Source: Lawsonibacter asaccharolyticus (lineage in GTDB: Bacteria > Bacillota > Clostridia > Oscillospirales > Oscillospiraceae). Taken from it: a stretch of DNA of 64,000 nt. Within the stretch, counting starts at the first letter, position 1. The number at the start of each line of letters is the position of its first letter. The DNA is taken from NCBI GenBank assembly GCA_003112755.1, contig BFBT01000001.1:1736001-1800000 (forward strand), in the 5' to 3' direction. Shown one piece after another: positions 1 through 10,630 of this stretch. Under the pieces are notes generated by a model. The model did no database searches and was not told the origin of the DNA. It saw only the letters and a list, made by a program, of their open reading frames with translations. The position numbers and the translations under genes were made by a program.

Positions 1-212
1 AGCATGATGATGAATCCCACCAGGGCCAGGAAGGAGCCCATGGACTCGTAGATCACCGCGCCCAGGCCGTTCAGGGGCTGTTTCACCATGATTGCGCCCA
101 CAACAGCGCAGATGGACACGTTCACCAGAGGATGCATCCCTTTTTTAAATGCCAGGACGATGTACAGCAGCAGCGGAAACAGACCGCAGATAGGGGGAAG
201 GTTGAAGATCAT
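1..212 (-). CDS. Ion/organic-anion permease, N-terminal fragment (cut by window edge)
   Basis: The first 70 residues are visible; the rest lies beyond position 1. The protein starts MIFNLPPICGLFPLLLYIVL, and about three hydrophobic helices can be seen (residues 5-20, 28-42, 55-70). The pattern resembles the start of NhaC/DcuC-like or ion-transporter-superfamily permeases, but 70 residues do not fix the family. AAGGAG precedes the ATG at the right distance. It lies downstream of a DUF3870 gene and its terminator, so it is probably expressed at least partly on its own. Substrate unknown. Confidence 0.6.
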   Translation of the reverse strand, partial: MIFNLPPICGLFPLLLYIVLAFKKGMHPLVNVSICAVVGAIMVKQPLNGLGAVIYESMGSFLALVGFIIM

Positions 213-374
213 GGCAGCTTCTCCTTTCTTGATTCACACAGTTGTTTTTACCGGCACAGGCAGACAAGATATGCGGGGACAGGGATGGGGTCATCGCTCA
301 CATTTTCATGGCAACATTTCAACATACACCTCCCGGGGCCTGCCTCTGCCTGGAGCGTTTCCCAGGCCTATTTC

Positions 375-428
375 TAAAAAAACAAAGGGACCCCCTTGGC
401 TGCCAGCAGGCAATCAAACAGGTCCCTA
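375..428 (-). terminator. Intrinsic terminator after the first DUF3870 gene
   Basis: On the minus strand AGGGACC pairs with GGTCCCT around a long loop and is followed by TTTGTTTTTTT. A second 8-bp hairpin (GTTGGAGG/CCTCCAAC, 440-460) lies just upstream. Together they separate the DUF3870 gene from the permease at the window edge; incomplete termination could let this act as a leader for the permease. Confidence 0.7.
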
Positions 429-479
429 TTTATTCGGCTGTTGGAGGGGAGACCTCCAACACCATAAATAAAGAAAGAT

Positions 480-815
480 TCAGTTGTACCCGCCCCCCTG
501 GCACTCCCTCAGGCGGGCAGCCACATCCCGTAGGATGACGGTGATAGCCCGGCGGGAGTCGCCGAAGTAGCGGCTCTGGACCCGGGAGATCATCTCCTCC
601 AGGTCCGTGTGGAGGCTGAGACCAATGAGCAGGGACGCCAGAAAATCGCTGGTGATCTGGCAGACTGTGTCAAACTGGACATCATATACCAGGCCGCTGG
701 AGGGGTCCACGATAAAAGAGCCGGCCAGGGCGCGGTGCACGCTGTGGATCGGGTTCTGGTTCGCCACCTTGGCCAGGCCAACGACACAGATGGCCCCCGA
801 AGGGAAATCGGACAT
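480..815 (-). CDS. DUF3870 domain-containing protein
   Basis: 111 residues. Family hallmarks are an early VVGLAKV, a middle segment SSGLVYDVQFDTVCQITSDF, and a C-terminal RYFGDSRRAITVILRDV, matching the small cytoplasmic DUF3870 family of Firmicutes, whose function is unknown. The ATG at 815 is chosen because TGGAGGG lies just upstream. An in-frame ATG at 860 has no ribosome site and would lie at the transcription start of the promoter at 869-897. A diverged paralogue follows upstream (980-1348), about 165 bp away, with its own spacing. The pair precedes a permease gene in the same orientation, which hints at a role tied to transport or metabolite sensing, but this is inference. Confidence 0.75.
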   Translation of the reverse strand: MSDFPSGAICVVGLAKVANQNPIHSVHRALAGSFIVDPSSGLVYDVQFDTVCQITSDFLASLLIGLSLHTDLEEMISRVQSRYFGDSRRAITVILRDVAARLRECQGGGYN

Positions 816-868
816 ATACCCTCCAGCCCCCTTGGCCCGCTGGGAAGCGGAACGGATCATATGCCTGA

Positions 869-897
869 ATTATAATAAAAAAGATCGCTCTTGTCAA
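869..897 (-). promoter_or_regulatory. Perfect-consensus SigA promoter for DUF3870 gene
   Basis: On the minus strand TTGACA (897-892) and TATAAT (874-869) are separated by exactly 17 bp. Both hexamers match the vegetative consensus fully. The predicted start of transcription is near 860, giving a leader of about 45 nt to the ATG at 815. Confidence 0.85.
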
Positions 898-979
898 CAG
901 AAATTGTGCAAAAAGCAAAATCCTGTTCCCGTTCTACTGTCGTTTTTTACCAATCAGACAGAGCGAGAGAGCGCCGGCC

Positions 980-1348
980 CTACTTTCGGAGCGGCAGGGA
1001 ACGGGGGCTGCGAGCCCTCATCTTGGAGTACGCATCCTTCAGACAGACAATCAGCGCCCGCTGACCCGGGCCGAAATACTGCTGCTGGATGGACAGGATG
1101 ATCTCGTCCAGCTCCTGGTAAAAGTTCCGCCCCACCAGGAGGGATGCGATGTAGTCACTGTTGATGCCCAGGATGATGTTGCACTCTGCGTCCAGGATGC
1201 GTCCGCTGTCCCGGTCCAGGATCAGGACCAGGAGGAGCAGCTCACTTTCCGCCGAATTCAGCGCCGTGTTCAGCGCCCTGGACATCCCGGCTGCCAAAAT
1301 CGTATTGGGGCCATAGCGGGCCCTGCGGATCAGATCTGTCTGTTCCAT
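980..1348 (-). CDS. DUF3870 domain-containing protein, second copy
   Basis: 122 residues. Shares with its neighbour the sequence plan of DUF3870: SGRILDAECNIILGINSDY, then LLVGRNF and QQQYFGPGQRALIVCLKDAYSK near the end. The ATG at 1348 has AAAGGAGAG seven bases upstream; a more upstream in-frame ATG (1390) overlaps the intergenic hairpin and lacks a ribosome site. The C-terminus carries a basic tail (ARSPRSLPLRK) absent in the other copy. It lies between secA and the first copy, all on the minus strand. The N-terminal part is less like the family than the C-terminal part, so the copies have diverged considerably. Function unknown. Confidence 0.75.
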   Translation of the reverse strand: MEQTDLIRRARYGPNTILAAGMSRALNTALNSAESELLLLVLILDRDSGRILDAECNIILGINSDYIASLLVGRNFYQELDEIILSIQQQYFGPGQRALIVCLKDAYSKMRARSPRSLPLRK

Positions 1349-1390
1349 CTGTGCTCTCCTTTTCCTCCTGATCGTCAAAGGCTGGTACAC

Positions 1391-1429
1391 AGCAAGGCGG
1401 CATAAGCTGTGCGCCTATGCCGCCTTGCT
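1391..1429 (-). terminator. 14-bp perfect hairpin downstream of secA
   Basis: AGCAAGGCGGCATA (1391-1404) and TATGCCGCCTTGCT (1416-1429) are exact inverted repeats with an 11-nt loop. There is no U tract on either side, so it is either a U-poor terminator of secA or an RNA-processing/stability element. Confidence 0.55.
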
Positions 1430-1462
1430 CCAGATACGGGTCCACTGCTTTTGTGTGGGTTC

Positions 1463-4237
<2,775 letters not shown>

Positions 4238-4474
4238 TGGAAAACACCTCGGATGTTGATGTTGATCCTCGATCATTGTGGAAAAAGGGCGTCCTGATGG
4301 ATCGTAGCATCTCAGTATATCATACCTTTCTCCCGGAAAAAAGGCCAAACTGTAAACTTTGTCTGCGAAAATGCCCAATATCCGGGGGAGTGCCGGGGGA
4401 AAATCCGCCGGATATGTATAAATGTACGCCAGTGGTTGACATTTGACCGCGGCTGTGTTAAGGTATTGCTCGAA

Positions 4475-4671
4475 AACAAAATAGGACAGACGAAGCGCGC
4501 AGGAAAACAGCTATGGCTTGCCGAAGGAGTAACACTCTCAGGTGTCCCTGCCGGGACGAGGACTGCGCGTGGATGTGACTCTGGAGAAGCTCGACGATCG
4601 GGTGCCGAAGGTGCAAGACGGAAGCGGGGACGCTTCCGCCAATCTCTCAGGCAAAAGGACAGAGACGATGA
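4475..4671 (+). promoter_or_regulatory. Tandem glycine riboswitch
   Basis: Two consecutive aptamer cores are visible. The first has GCCGAAGGAG then CACTCTCAGG; the second has GTGCCGAAGGTGCAAGACGG and then ATCTCTCAGGCAAAAGGACA, the canonical 3' core of glycine aptamers. P3-type hairpins (GTCCC/GGGAC; GGAAGCG/CGCTTCC) sit inside each. A TTGACA at 4436-4441 could be the -35 of its promoter, with a poor -10 near 4459. It lies directly upstream of a terminator and an amino acid:sodium symporter, a known target of this RNA class. The exact 5' edge is approximate. Confidence 0.9.
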
Positions 4672-4733
4672 ACTGCCCTGCCGCAGTCCAGGAACGGACC
4701 GCGGCGAGGGAGTTTTTCCTCGCCCTATGCGAC

Positions 4734-4766
4734 GGACCGCGGAGCCTGCTCCCCGGTCCATTTTTT
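4734..4766 (+). terminator. Riboswitch-controlled terminator
   Basis: GGACCG pairs with CGGTCC, with an inner GGAG/CTCC helix, followed by ATTTTTT. An upstream copy of GGACCGCGG (about 4696-4704), within a second hairpin region (GGCGAGG/CCTCGCC), could compete as an antiterminator. This is the likely expression platform of the glycine riboswitch. Confidence 0.75.
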
Positions 4767-4790
4767 GTCCCAAAGGAGAGAGAAAACACT

Positions 4791-6224
4791 ATGTTGGAAT
4801 CCTTAGAAGCCACGCTCTATCCCATCGTTGTAAACATCAACAACTACCTGTCCAGCTACATCCTGGTCTTCCTACTCATTGCGGTGGGCCTGTGGTACTC
4901 CATCCGGACCCGCTTCGTTCAGGTGCGCTGCTTCGGCGAGGGCATGCGGAAGGTATTCGGCAACCTGACCCTGCGGGGCAAAAAGCATGCCAGCGGCATG
5001 AGCTCCTTCCAGGCCCTGGCCACCGCCATCGCCGCTCAGGTGGGCACCGGCAACATCGTGGGCTCCGCCGGAGCCATCCTCACCGGCGGACCGGGGGCCA
5101 TCTTCTGGATGTGGATCATCGCCTTCTTCGGCATGGCCACCATCTACGCTGAGGCCACTCTGGCCATCAAGACCCGCAAGGTAGACCAGGAGGGCAATAT
5201 TCACGGCGGACCGGTGTACTACATCACCACCGCCTTCCAGGGCGCTTTCGGCAAGTTCCTGGCTGGTTTCTTCGCCGTGGCCATCACCCTGGCCCTGGGC
5301 TTCATGGGCTGCATGGTCCAGTCCAACTCCATCGGCTCCACATTCCAGACCGCTTTCGGCGTCCCATCCTGGGTGGTGGGCATCGTGCTGGTGGTCATCT
5401 GCGCCATCATCTTCCTGGGCGGCGTACAGCGTCTGGCCTCTGTCACGGAGAAGATCGTCCCTGTCATGGCGGCCATCTTCCTGCTGGGCGGCCTGGTGGT
5501 GCTTATCGCCCGTATCCAGTACCTCCCTGCCACCATTGCCATGATCTTCCAGTACGCCTTCCAGCCCCAGGCCATCATCGGCGGCGGCTTCGGCGCCGCC
5601 CTGAAGACCGCTATCAGCCAGGGCGCCAAGCGGGGCCTGTTCTCCAACGAGGCCGGCATGGGCTCCACCCCTCATGCCCACGCCCAGGCCAATGTGACCG
5701 ACCCCCACGATCAGGGCGTGGTGGCCATGGTCGGCGTGTTCATCGACACCTTCGTGGTCCTCACCCTGAACGCACTGGTCATCATTTCCACCCTTTACAC
5801 CGCCGACGGCCCTCTGGCTAGCGGCTACGTGGGCGGGGTGACTGAGGTTCTGGACAAGACCAACCTGGCGCAGACCGCCTTCGGCACTGTGATGGGGGCC
5901 GGGCTGGGCGCCAAGTTCGTGGCCATCTGCCTGTTTTTCTTCGCCTTCTCCACCGTGCTGGGGTGGAACCTGTTTGGTAAGATCAACGTGATCTACCTGT
6001 TTGGAAAGAAGTCCCCTAAGCTGTGCACCACTATTTATACCGTGGTCGCCCTCATCTTCATTTTCCTGGGCACCACGATGTCCAACGACCTGGTATGGGA
6101 GCTGACCGATATGTTCAACAACCTGATGGTCATCCCCAACGCCATCGCCCTGTTTGCCCTGACCAGCGTGGTAGTCAGGGTGGCCCGGCGGGAGGACCCG
6201 GACAGCACCCCCCTGCGCCGGTGA
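4791..6224 (+). CDS. Alanine/glycine:sodium symporter (AGCS family)
   Basis: 477 residues, usual for AGCS carriers, which import alanine or glycine with sodium. About ten to eleven hydrophobic helices can be counted. Family segments seen: QALATAIAAQVGTGNIVGSA near residue 85, the GGPGAIFWMW stretch, HGGPVYYI, and the highly conserved GAKRGLFSNEAGMGSTPHAHA around residue 285-305. The ATG at 4791 follows AAGGAG; longer frames upstream run through the riboswitch and are not coding. The glycine riboswitch implies glycine as ligand. Whether the riboswitch turns the gene on or off cannot be decided by eye. Confidence 0.92.
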   Translation: MLESLEATLYPIVVNINNYLSSYILVFLLIAVGLWYSIRTRFVQVRCFGEGMRKVFGNLTLRGKKHASGMSSFQALATAIAAQVGTGNIVGSAGAILTGGPGAIFWMWIIAFFGMATIYAEATLAIKTRKVDQEGNIHGGPVYYITTAFQGAFGKFLAGFFAVAITLALGFMGCMVQSNSIGSTFQTAFGVPSWVVGIVLVVICAIIFLGGVQRLASVTEKIVPVMAAIFLLGGLVVLIARIQYLPATIAMIFQYAFQPQAIIGGGFGAALKTAISQGAKRGLFSNEAGMGSTPHAHAQANVTDPHDQGVVAMVGVFIDTFVVLTLNALVIISTLYTADGPLASGYVGGVTEVLDKTNLAQTAFGTVMGAGLGAKFVAICLFFFAFSTVLGWNLFGKINVIYLFGKKSPKLCTTIYTVVALIFIFLGTTMSNDLVWELTDMFNNLMVIPNAIALFALTSVVVRVARREDPDSTPLRR

Positions 6225-6293
6225 GCCGGCGGCCGCAAGATACAGGAACTCCTTCCCTCGGCCCAGCTGATTTGTGGAAAAAGTAGAAACGGG

Positions 6294-6320
6294 GACCCGC
6301 CTCTTGACAGGAGGCGGGTC
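6294..6320 (+). terminator. Hairpin terminator after the symporter gene
   Basis: GACCCGCCTC (6294-6303) pairs with GAGGCGGGTC (6311-6320). No U run follows. The loop holds a TTGACA that appears to serve as the -35 of the next promoter, so the end of one unit and the start of the next overlap. Confidence 0.5.
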
Positions 6321-6333
6321 TCTGCTGTATTGT
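6304..6333 (+). promoter_or_regulatory. Promoter of the ZTP riboswitch-pflAB unit
   Basis: TTGACA (6304-6309), 18-bp spacer, TATTGT (6328-6333). Predicted start near 6340, which is precisely where the first helix of the ZTP riboswitch begins. Confidence 0.65.
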
Positions 6334-6339
6334 GGATGT

Positions 6340-6412
6340 GGATCATATGACTGACGGAAGTGGAGTGAAACCACAGGGAGTATGATCGTCACCATGCCGA
6401 CCGTCTGGGCGC
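6340..6412 (+). promoter_or_regulatory. ZTP (pfl-motif) riboswitch
   Basis: GATCATA (6341-6347) pairs with TATGATC (6381-6387), closing the P1 helix. Inside are GACTGACGG, an internal GTGG/CCAC hairpin, and AGGGAG. The conserved 3' subdomain GCCGACCGTCTGGGC follows at about 6396-6410; this corresponds to the CCGCCUGGGC-type pseudoknot segment of the class. The family binds ZMP/ZTP (AICAR nucleotides), which accumulate when 10-formyl-tetrahydrofolate is short, and generally turns on purine and one-carbon genes. The start coincides with the predicted transcription start. Confidence 0.85.
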
Positions 6413-6452
6413 TGAAGGGGCCCGGAGGGGCGGCTTTTTTGCGCCCTTTTTT
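6407..6452 (+). terminator. Terminator overlapping the ZTP aptamer
   Basis: GGGCGC (6407-6412) pairs with GCGCCC (6441-6446) and is followed by TTTTTT. The left arm is the 3' end of the aptamer pseudoknot, so ligand binding should prevent terminator formation: the expected arrangement of an ON switch. Confidence 0.75.
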
Positions 6453-6487
6453 GCCACGCCATCACAGAAAAGCAAGGAGGAAACAGG

Positions 6488-7225
6488 ATGACGGGATATA
6501 TCCACTCCATGGAGAGCATGGGGCTGGTGGACGGTCCAGGGGTGCGCACAGTGGTCTTTCTCCAGGGCTGCCCCCTGCGGTGCCGCTACTGTCACAACCC
6601 CGACACCCAGTGCGGGGGCGGCCGGCCGGTGGAGGACGGCACGCTGGTCCGCAGGCTGCTGCGCTTCCGCAGTTACTTTGACCGCTCCGGCGGGGGCGTG
6701 ACCTTCTCCGGCGGCGAGCCTCTGGCCCAGCCGGACTTTCTGCTGGCGTGCCTCAGGCGGCTGAAGGCGGAGGGTGTCCACACCTGTCTGGACACCTCGG
6801 GAGCCGGAAGGGGAATTTATGGGGAGATCCTGGCCCACACCGACCTGGTGCTCTATGATGTGAAGCACCATGAGCCGGCGGGCTACAAGGCAGTCACCGG
6901 CGGGGACATGGCCGCCACCCTGGACTTTGTAGAAGCAGTGCGCCGGGCGGGCACCCCCATGTGGGTCCGCCACGTGGTGGTCCCCGGCCTCACCGACAGC
7001 CGGGCCCACCTGGAGGGACTGCGGGCCTATGTGGACACCCTGCCCCATGTGGAGCGTGTAGAGCTGTTGCCCTTCCACAAGCTGGGGTCCCACAAGTATG
7101 AGGCTCTGGAACGGACCGACCCTCTGGCAGGTACACCCCCAATGGACCGGGATCTGTGCCGGCGGCTGGAGCGGGAATTTTTTGCTCCCTACACCACAAC
7201 TGCGGAGAAAGGAAGAGCGGTATGA
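6488..7225 (+). CDS. pflA: Pyruvate formate-lyase activating enzyme
   Basis: 245 residues, typical length. A radical SAM enzyme that installs the glycyl radical on PflB using S-adenosylmethionine and a [4Fe-4S] cluster. The cluster motif CPLRCRYC lies at residues 28-35, preceded by [17 protein letters not shown]; the SAM-binding GGEP ([10 protein letters not shown]) is near residue 77. Start has AGGAGG in front. It overlaps pflB by four bases (ATGA), so the two are translationally coupled. The ZTP riboswitch upstream suggests that formate made by PflB feeds 10-formyl-tetrahydrofolate for purine synthesis. Confidence 0.95.
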   Translation: MTGYIHSMESMGLVDGPGVRTVVFLQGCPLRCRYCHNPDTQCGGGRPVEDGTLVRRLLRFRSYFDRSGGGVTFSGGEPLAQPDFLLACLRRLKAEGVHTCLDTSGAGRGIYGEILAHTDLVLYDVKHHEPAGYKAVTGGDMAATLDFVEAVRRAGTPMWVRHVVVPGLTDSRAHLEGLRAYVDTLPHVERVELLPFHKLGSHKYEALERTDPLAGTPPMDRDLCRRLEREFFAPYTTTAEKGRAV

Positions 7226-9459
7226 AGATGGAAAATCAGGCATGGAAGGGCTTTCATGGCGGCGAGTGGCAGCGCAGCATCGATGTGCGCTCCTTTATTC
7301 AGAAGAACTGGACCCCCTACGAGGGGGACGGCAGCTTTCTTACCGGCCCCACACGGCGCACCCGGGCGGTGTGGGAGCGGTGTGAGGACCTGCTGCGCCA
7401 GGAGCTGCGGAAGGGCGTGCTGGATGTGGAGACCCACATCGTCTCCGGAATCGACAGCTTTGCCCCCGGCTATATCGACCGGGAGAACGAGGTCATCGTG
7501 GGCCTTCAGACCGACGCGCCCCTCAAGCGCATCGTCAACCTGTACGGCGGAACCCGGATGGCCCGGTCCGCCTTGGAGCAGTACGGCTATCGCCTGGACC
7601 CGGAGATCGAGGACCACTTCTCCCAGTACCGCAAGACCCACAACGAGGGGGTCTTTGACGCTTACCCGGAGCGCACCCGGAAGGCCCGCCACGCCGGCCT
7701 GCTCACCGGCCTGCCGGACGCCTACGGCCGGGGGAGGATCATCGGGGACTACCGCCGGGTTGCCCTGTACGGCATCGACCGATTGGTGGAGGAAAAAAGA
7801 CGGGACCTGGACGCCCTGGACGGCCCCATGGACGAGGAGCGCATCCGCCTGCGGGAGGAGGTCTCGGAGCAGATCCGGGCCCTGGAGGAGATGAAAAAGA
7901 TGGCCGCACGGTATGGGGTGGACCTGTCCCGCCCCTCCGCCACTGCCCGGGAGGCGGTGCAGGCGGTCTACCTGGCCTATCTGGCAGGGATCAAGGAGAA
8001 CAACGGGGCCGCCACCTCCCTGGGCCGCACCTCCACCTTCCTGGACATCTACCTTCAGCGGGACTTGGAGGCAGGGGTCATCACCGAGGAGGAGGCCCAG
8101 GAGCTGATCGACCAGTTCATCATCAAGCTGCGGCTGGTCCGCCACCTGCGTACGCCGGAGTACAACGAGCTCTTCGGCGGGGACCCCACCTGGGTCACCG
8201 AGGCCATCGGCGGCATGTCTATTGACGGGCGCACCCTGGTGACCCGAACCTCCTTCCGCTATCTCCACACCCTGGGCAACCTGGGCAGCGCCCCGGAGCC
8301 CAACCTCACCGTGCTGTGGTCGGAGCACCTCCCCGCCCCCTTCAAGGCCTTCTGTGCCAAAATGTCCATCCTCACCGACTCCATCCAATACGAAAATGAC
8401 GACGTGATGCGCCCGGTGTATGGGGATGACTACGCCATCTCCTGCTGTGTGTCCGCCATGGCGGTGGGCAAACAGATGCAGTTCTTCGGCGCCCGGTGCA
8501 ACATCGCCAAATGCCTGCTGTACGCCATCAACGGCGGCGTGGACGAGCGCACCGGTGAGACGGTGGTCCCCGGCATCCGTCCCATCCTGGACGAGGTGCT
8601 CTCCTATGAAGCGGTCCGGGCCAACTATGAGCAGGTGCTCTCCTATGCCGCGGAGCTGTATGCGGACACGGTGAACATCATCCACTACATGCACGACAAA
8701 TACGCCTATGAAGCCAGCCAGATGGCCCTCCATGACACTCAGGTGGAGCGGCTCACCGCCTTCGGCATTGCCGGCCTCTCCGTGGCCGCCGACTCCCTTT
8801 CCGCCATCCGCTATGCCTCCGTCCGGCCGGTACGGAATGAGGCCGGGGTGGCGGTGGAATTTGAGACGGAGGGGGATTTCCCAAAATACGGAAACGACGA
8901 CGACCGGGCGGATGACGAGGCGGTGTTCGTGGTGCGGACCTTCATCCGGGAACTGAAAAAACACCCCCTCTACCGGGGAGCGAAGCACACCCTGTCCGCC
9001 TTGACCATCACCTCCAACGTGATGTACGGGAAAAAGACAGGCTCCACCCCCGATGGGCGCAAGCTGGGAGAGCCCCTGGCCCCCGGCGCCAACCCCATGC
9101 ACGGCCGGGACGAGAACGGGGCCCTGGCCAGCCTGAACTCGGTGGCCAAGATCCCCTATCGGAACGTGTGCCAGGACGGGGTCTCCAACACCTTCTCCAT
9201 CGTTCCCCACGCCCTGGGGAGGGACCAGGGGGAGCGGGAGGCCAATCTGGTGGCCATTCTGGACGGCTACTTCTGCCAGGGGGCCCACCACCTGAACGTG
9301 AACGTGATGGACCGGGCCACCCTGGAGGACGCCATGGAACACCCGGAGAAATATCCCAGTCTCACCATCCGTGTCTCGGGCTACGCGGTCAACTTCAACC
9401 GCCTGTCCCGAGAGCAGCAGGAGGAGGTCATCAAGCGCACCTTCCACTGCGCCCTGTGA
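7222..9459 (+). CDS. pflB: Formate C-acetyltransferase (pyruvate formate-lyase)
   Basis: 745 residues, full length. Converts pyruvate and CoA to acetyl-CoA and formate without oxygen. The catalytic adjacent cysteines are seen in [14 protein letters not shown] (about residue 410), and the glycyl radical site in [14 protein letters not shown] close to the C-terminus. Two ATGs are available; 7222 overlaps the pflA stop and sits eight bases after AAGGA, so it is preferred over 7228. A strong hairpin follows directly. As a glycyl radical enzyme it implies an anaerobic life style. Confidence 0.96.
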   Translation: MKMENQAWKGFHGGEWQRSIDVRSFIQKNWTPYEGDGSFLTGPTRRTRAVWERCEDLLRQELRKGVLDVETHIVSGIDSFAPGYIDRENEVIVGLQTDAPLKRIVNLYGGTRMARSALEQYGYRLDPEIEDHFSQYRKTHNEGVFDAYPERTRKARHAGLLTGLPDAYGRGRIIGDYRRVALYGIDRLVEEKRRDLDALDGPMDEERIRLREEVSEQIRALEEMKKMAARYGVDLSRPSATAREAVQAVYLAYLAGIKENNGAATSLGRTSTFLDIYLQRDLEAGVITEEEAQELIDQFIIKLRLVRHLRTPEYNELFGGDPTWVTEAIGGMSIDGRTLVTRTSFRYLHTLGNLGSAPEPNLTVLWSEHLPAPFKAFCAKMSILTDSIQYENDDVMRPVYGDDYAISCCVSAMAVGKQMQFFGARCNIAKCLLYAINGGVDERTGETVVPGIRPILDEVLSYEAVRANYEQVLSYAAELYADTVNIIHYMHDKYAYEASQMALHDTQVERLTAFGIAGLSVAADSLSAIRYASVRPVRNEAGVAVEFETEGDFPKYGNDDDRADDEAVFVVRTFIRELKKHPLYRGAKHTLSALTITSNVMYGKKTGSTPDGRKLGEPLAPGANPMHGRDENGALASLNSVAKIPYRNVCQDGVSNTFSIVPHALGRDQGEREANLVAILDGYFCQGAHHLNVNVMDRATLEDAMEHPEKYPSLTIRVSGYAVNFNRLSREQQEEVIKRTFHCAL

Positions 9460-9465
9460 GCCAGA

Positions 9466-9494
9466 GAGCCCCGGCGGTGACACCGCCGGGGCTC
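9466..9494 (+). terminator. Terminator of pflAB
   Basis: GAGCCCCGGCGG and CCGCCGGGGCTC form a 12-bp perfect stem with the loop TGACA. Only AAGTACTTTT follows, so it is U-poor like several other hairpins in this genome. Confidence 0.7.
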
Positions 9495-9733
9495 AAGTAC
9501 TTTTGAGCGGCCGCACAGGCCGCGCCGGAAAGATGCTTTGCAGAGGTCCATAGGAGGCGACCGCCCCACAGGGGCACAGGGGCCTGCAGGGTGATATTTC
9601 CTTCCGGCCCCTGTGCAGGGCGCCCGCTTCCGGCTGCGGGGCAGGTCCCGGGCAGCAGCACGCCGGAGCGCCCCATTGGGAAAAGCGCCCGCCCCGCCAG
9701 GAAAACGTGCCCTCTTTTCTCCCTTGTAACGGG
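9495..9733. other. Intergenic stretch with an 11-bp inverted repeat
   Basis: No convincing gene. GCACAGGGGCC (9574-9584) and GGCCCCTGTGC (9606-9616) are exact inverted repeats around a 21-nt loop, and further GC-rich complementary blocks lie at 9617-9705. It could be a structured RNA or a GC-rich intergenic repeat; no known RNA class was recognised. Confidence 0.4.
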
Positions 9734-9762
9734 TTGTCAGACGGAGGATTTTAGGATACAAT
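9734..9762 (+). promoter_or_regulatory. Promoter of pgeF
   Basis: TTGTCA (9734-9739), 17-bp spacer, TACAAT (9757-9762): five of six matches in both hexamers. Confidence 0.65.
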
Positions 9763-9806
9763 AAAGTGCTAAGGTCTTTACATCTCGGCAAAGGAGGGGC
9801 ACACCT

Positions 9807-10616
9807 ATGGAGGTCACCCTGCGCACCTGTCAGAGCGTCCCGTTTTACGCCTGTGGCGGCTTTGATCCATCCGTCTGCGCCCATGGCTTCTCCACCCGGC
9901 TGGGCGGCGTCTCTCCCGCTCCCTGGGACAGCCTGAACCTGGGTGCTAACCGGGGGGACGCCCCGGAACGGGTGGCGGAGAATTTCCGCCGCTTCTGCTC
10001 TGCGGCGGGGGCCGACCCCGCCGCCCTGGTGAAGAACCATCAGGTCCACGGGGATCTGGTGCGGCCCGTCACCCGGAGAGATGTGATGTCCAGCTCCGCT
10101 GAGCCCGGCGTGTATGAGGCGGACGGCCTTATCACGGACGAGCCCGGCCTGTGCCTGACCATCTTTTCCGCCGACTGCATCCCCGTGCTGCTGCTGGACC
10201 CGGTGCGCCGCTGCGCTGCTGCTGTCCACGCCGGCTGGCGGGGGACCGCCCTGGGCATCGCAGCCCGGGCCGCCCTCCGGATGCGGGAGGACTACGGCTG
10301 CCGCCCGGAACATATCCGGGCCGCCATCGGGCCTGGGATCTCCCCCTGCTGCTTTTTGACCCGCGACGACGTGCCTGGTGCCCTCCGGGATGGGCTGGGC
10401 AGTCAGGCGGAGACCTGCATACGCCCGGCGGAGGACGGGCGCTGGCACGTGGACCTGAAGGGGGCCAACGCCCTCTGGCTCCGCCGTGCGGGGCTCTCAC
10501 CGGAGCACATCGCCCTCTGCCCGGACTGCACCGCCTGCCGCACCGACCGCTTCTGGTCTCATCGGGTGATGGGGGAGCGGCGGGGCAGCATGGCCGCCAT
10601 TATCCAACTTTTATGA
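9807..10616 (+). CDS. pgeF: Multicopper-oxidase-like laccase domain protein / peptidoglycan editing factor
   Basis: 269 residues, normal for the YlmD/YfiH (PgeF) family. Members cleave purine nucleosides or remove misincorporated groups from cell-wall precursors; both activities have been proposed. Family features: HGFSTRLGGVSPAPWDSLNLG at the N-terminus, NHQVHGD with the first metal histidine, FSADCIPVLLLDP with the metal cysteine, and HAGWRGTALGI with the third metal ligand. Start follows AAAGGAGGGG. The stop overlaps the beginning of the lipoprotein region, so both are probably cotranscribed. Confidence 0.88.
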   Translation: MEVTLRTCQSVPFYACGGFDPSVCAHGFSTRLGGVSPAPWDSLNLGANRGDAPERVAENFRRFCSAAGADPAALVKNHQVHGDLVRPVTRRDVMSSSAEPGVYEADGLITDEPGLCLTIFSADCIPVLLLDPVRRCAAAVHAGWRGTALGIAARAALRMREDYGCRPEHIRAAIGPGISPCCFLTRDDVPGALRDGLGSQAETCIRPAEDGRWHVDLKGANALWLRRAGLSPEHIALCPDCTACRTDRFWSHRVMGERRGSMAAIIQLL

Positions 10617-10630
10617 CTGTGAGGTTCCCC

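Noticed and set aside
213..479. T-box leader upstream of the permease at the window edge
   Set aside because: Hairpins and a terminator are present but there is no specifier loop and no TGGN antiterminator bulge consensus.
7189..9483. 764-codon minus-strand open frame opposite pflB
   Set aside because: Shadow of a GC-rich gene; no ribosome site, no recognisable domain.
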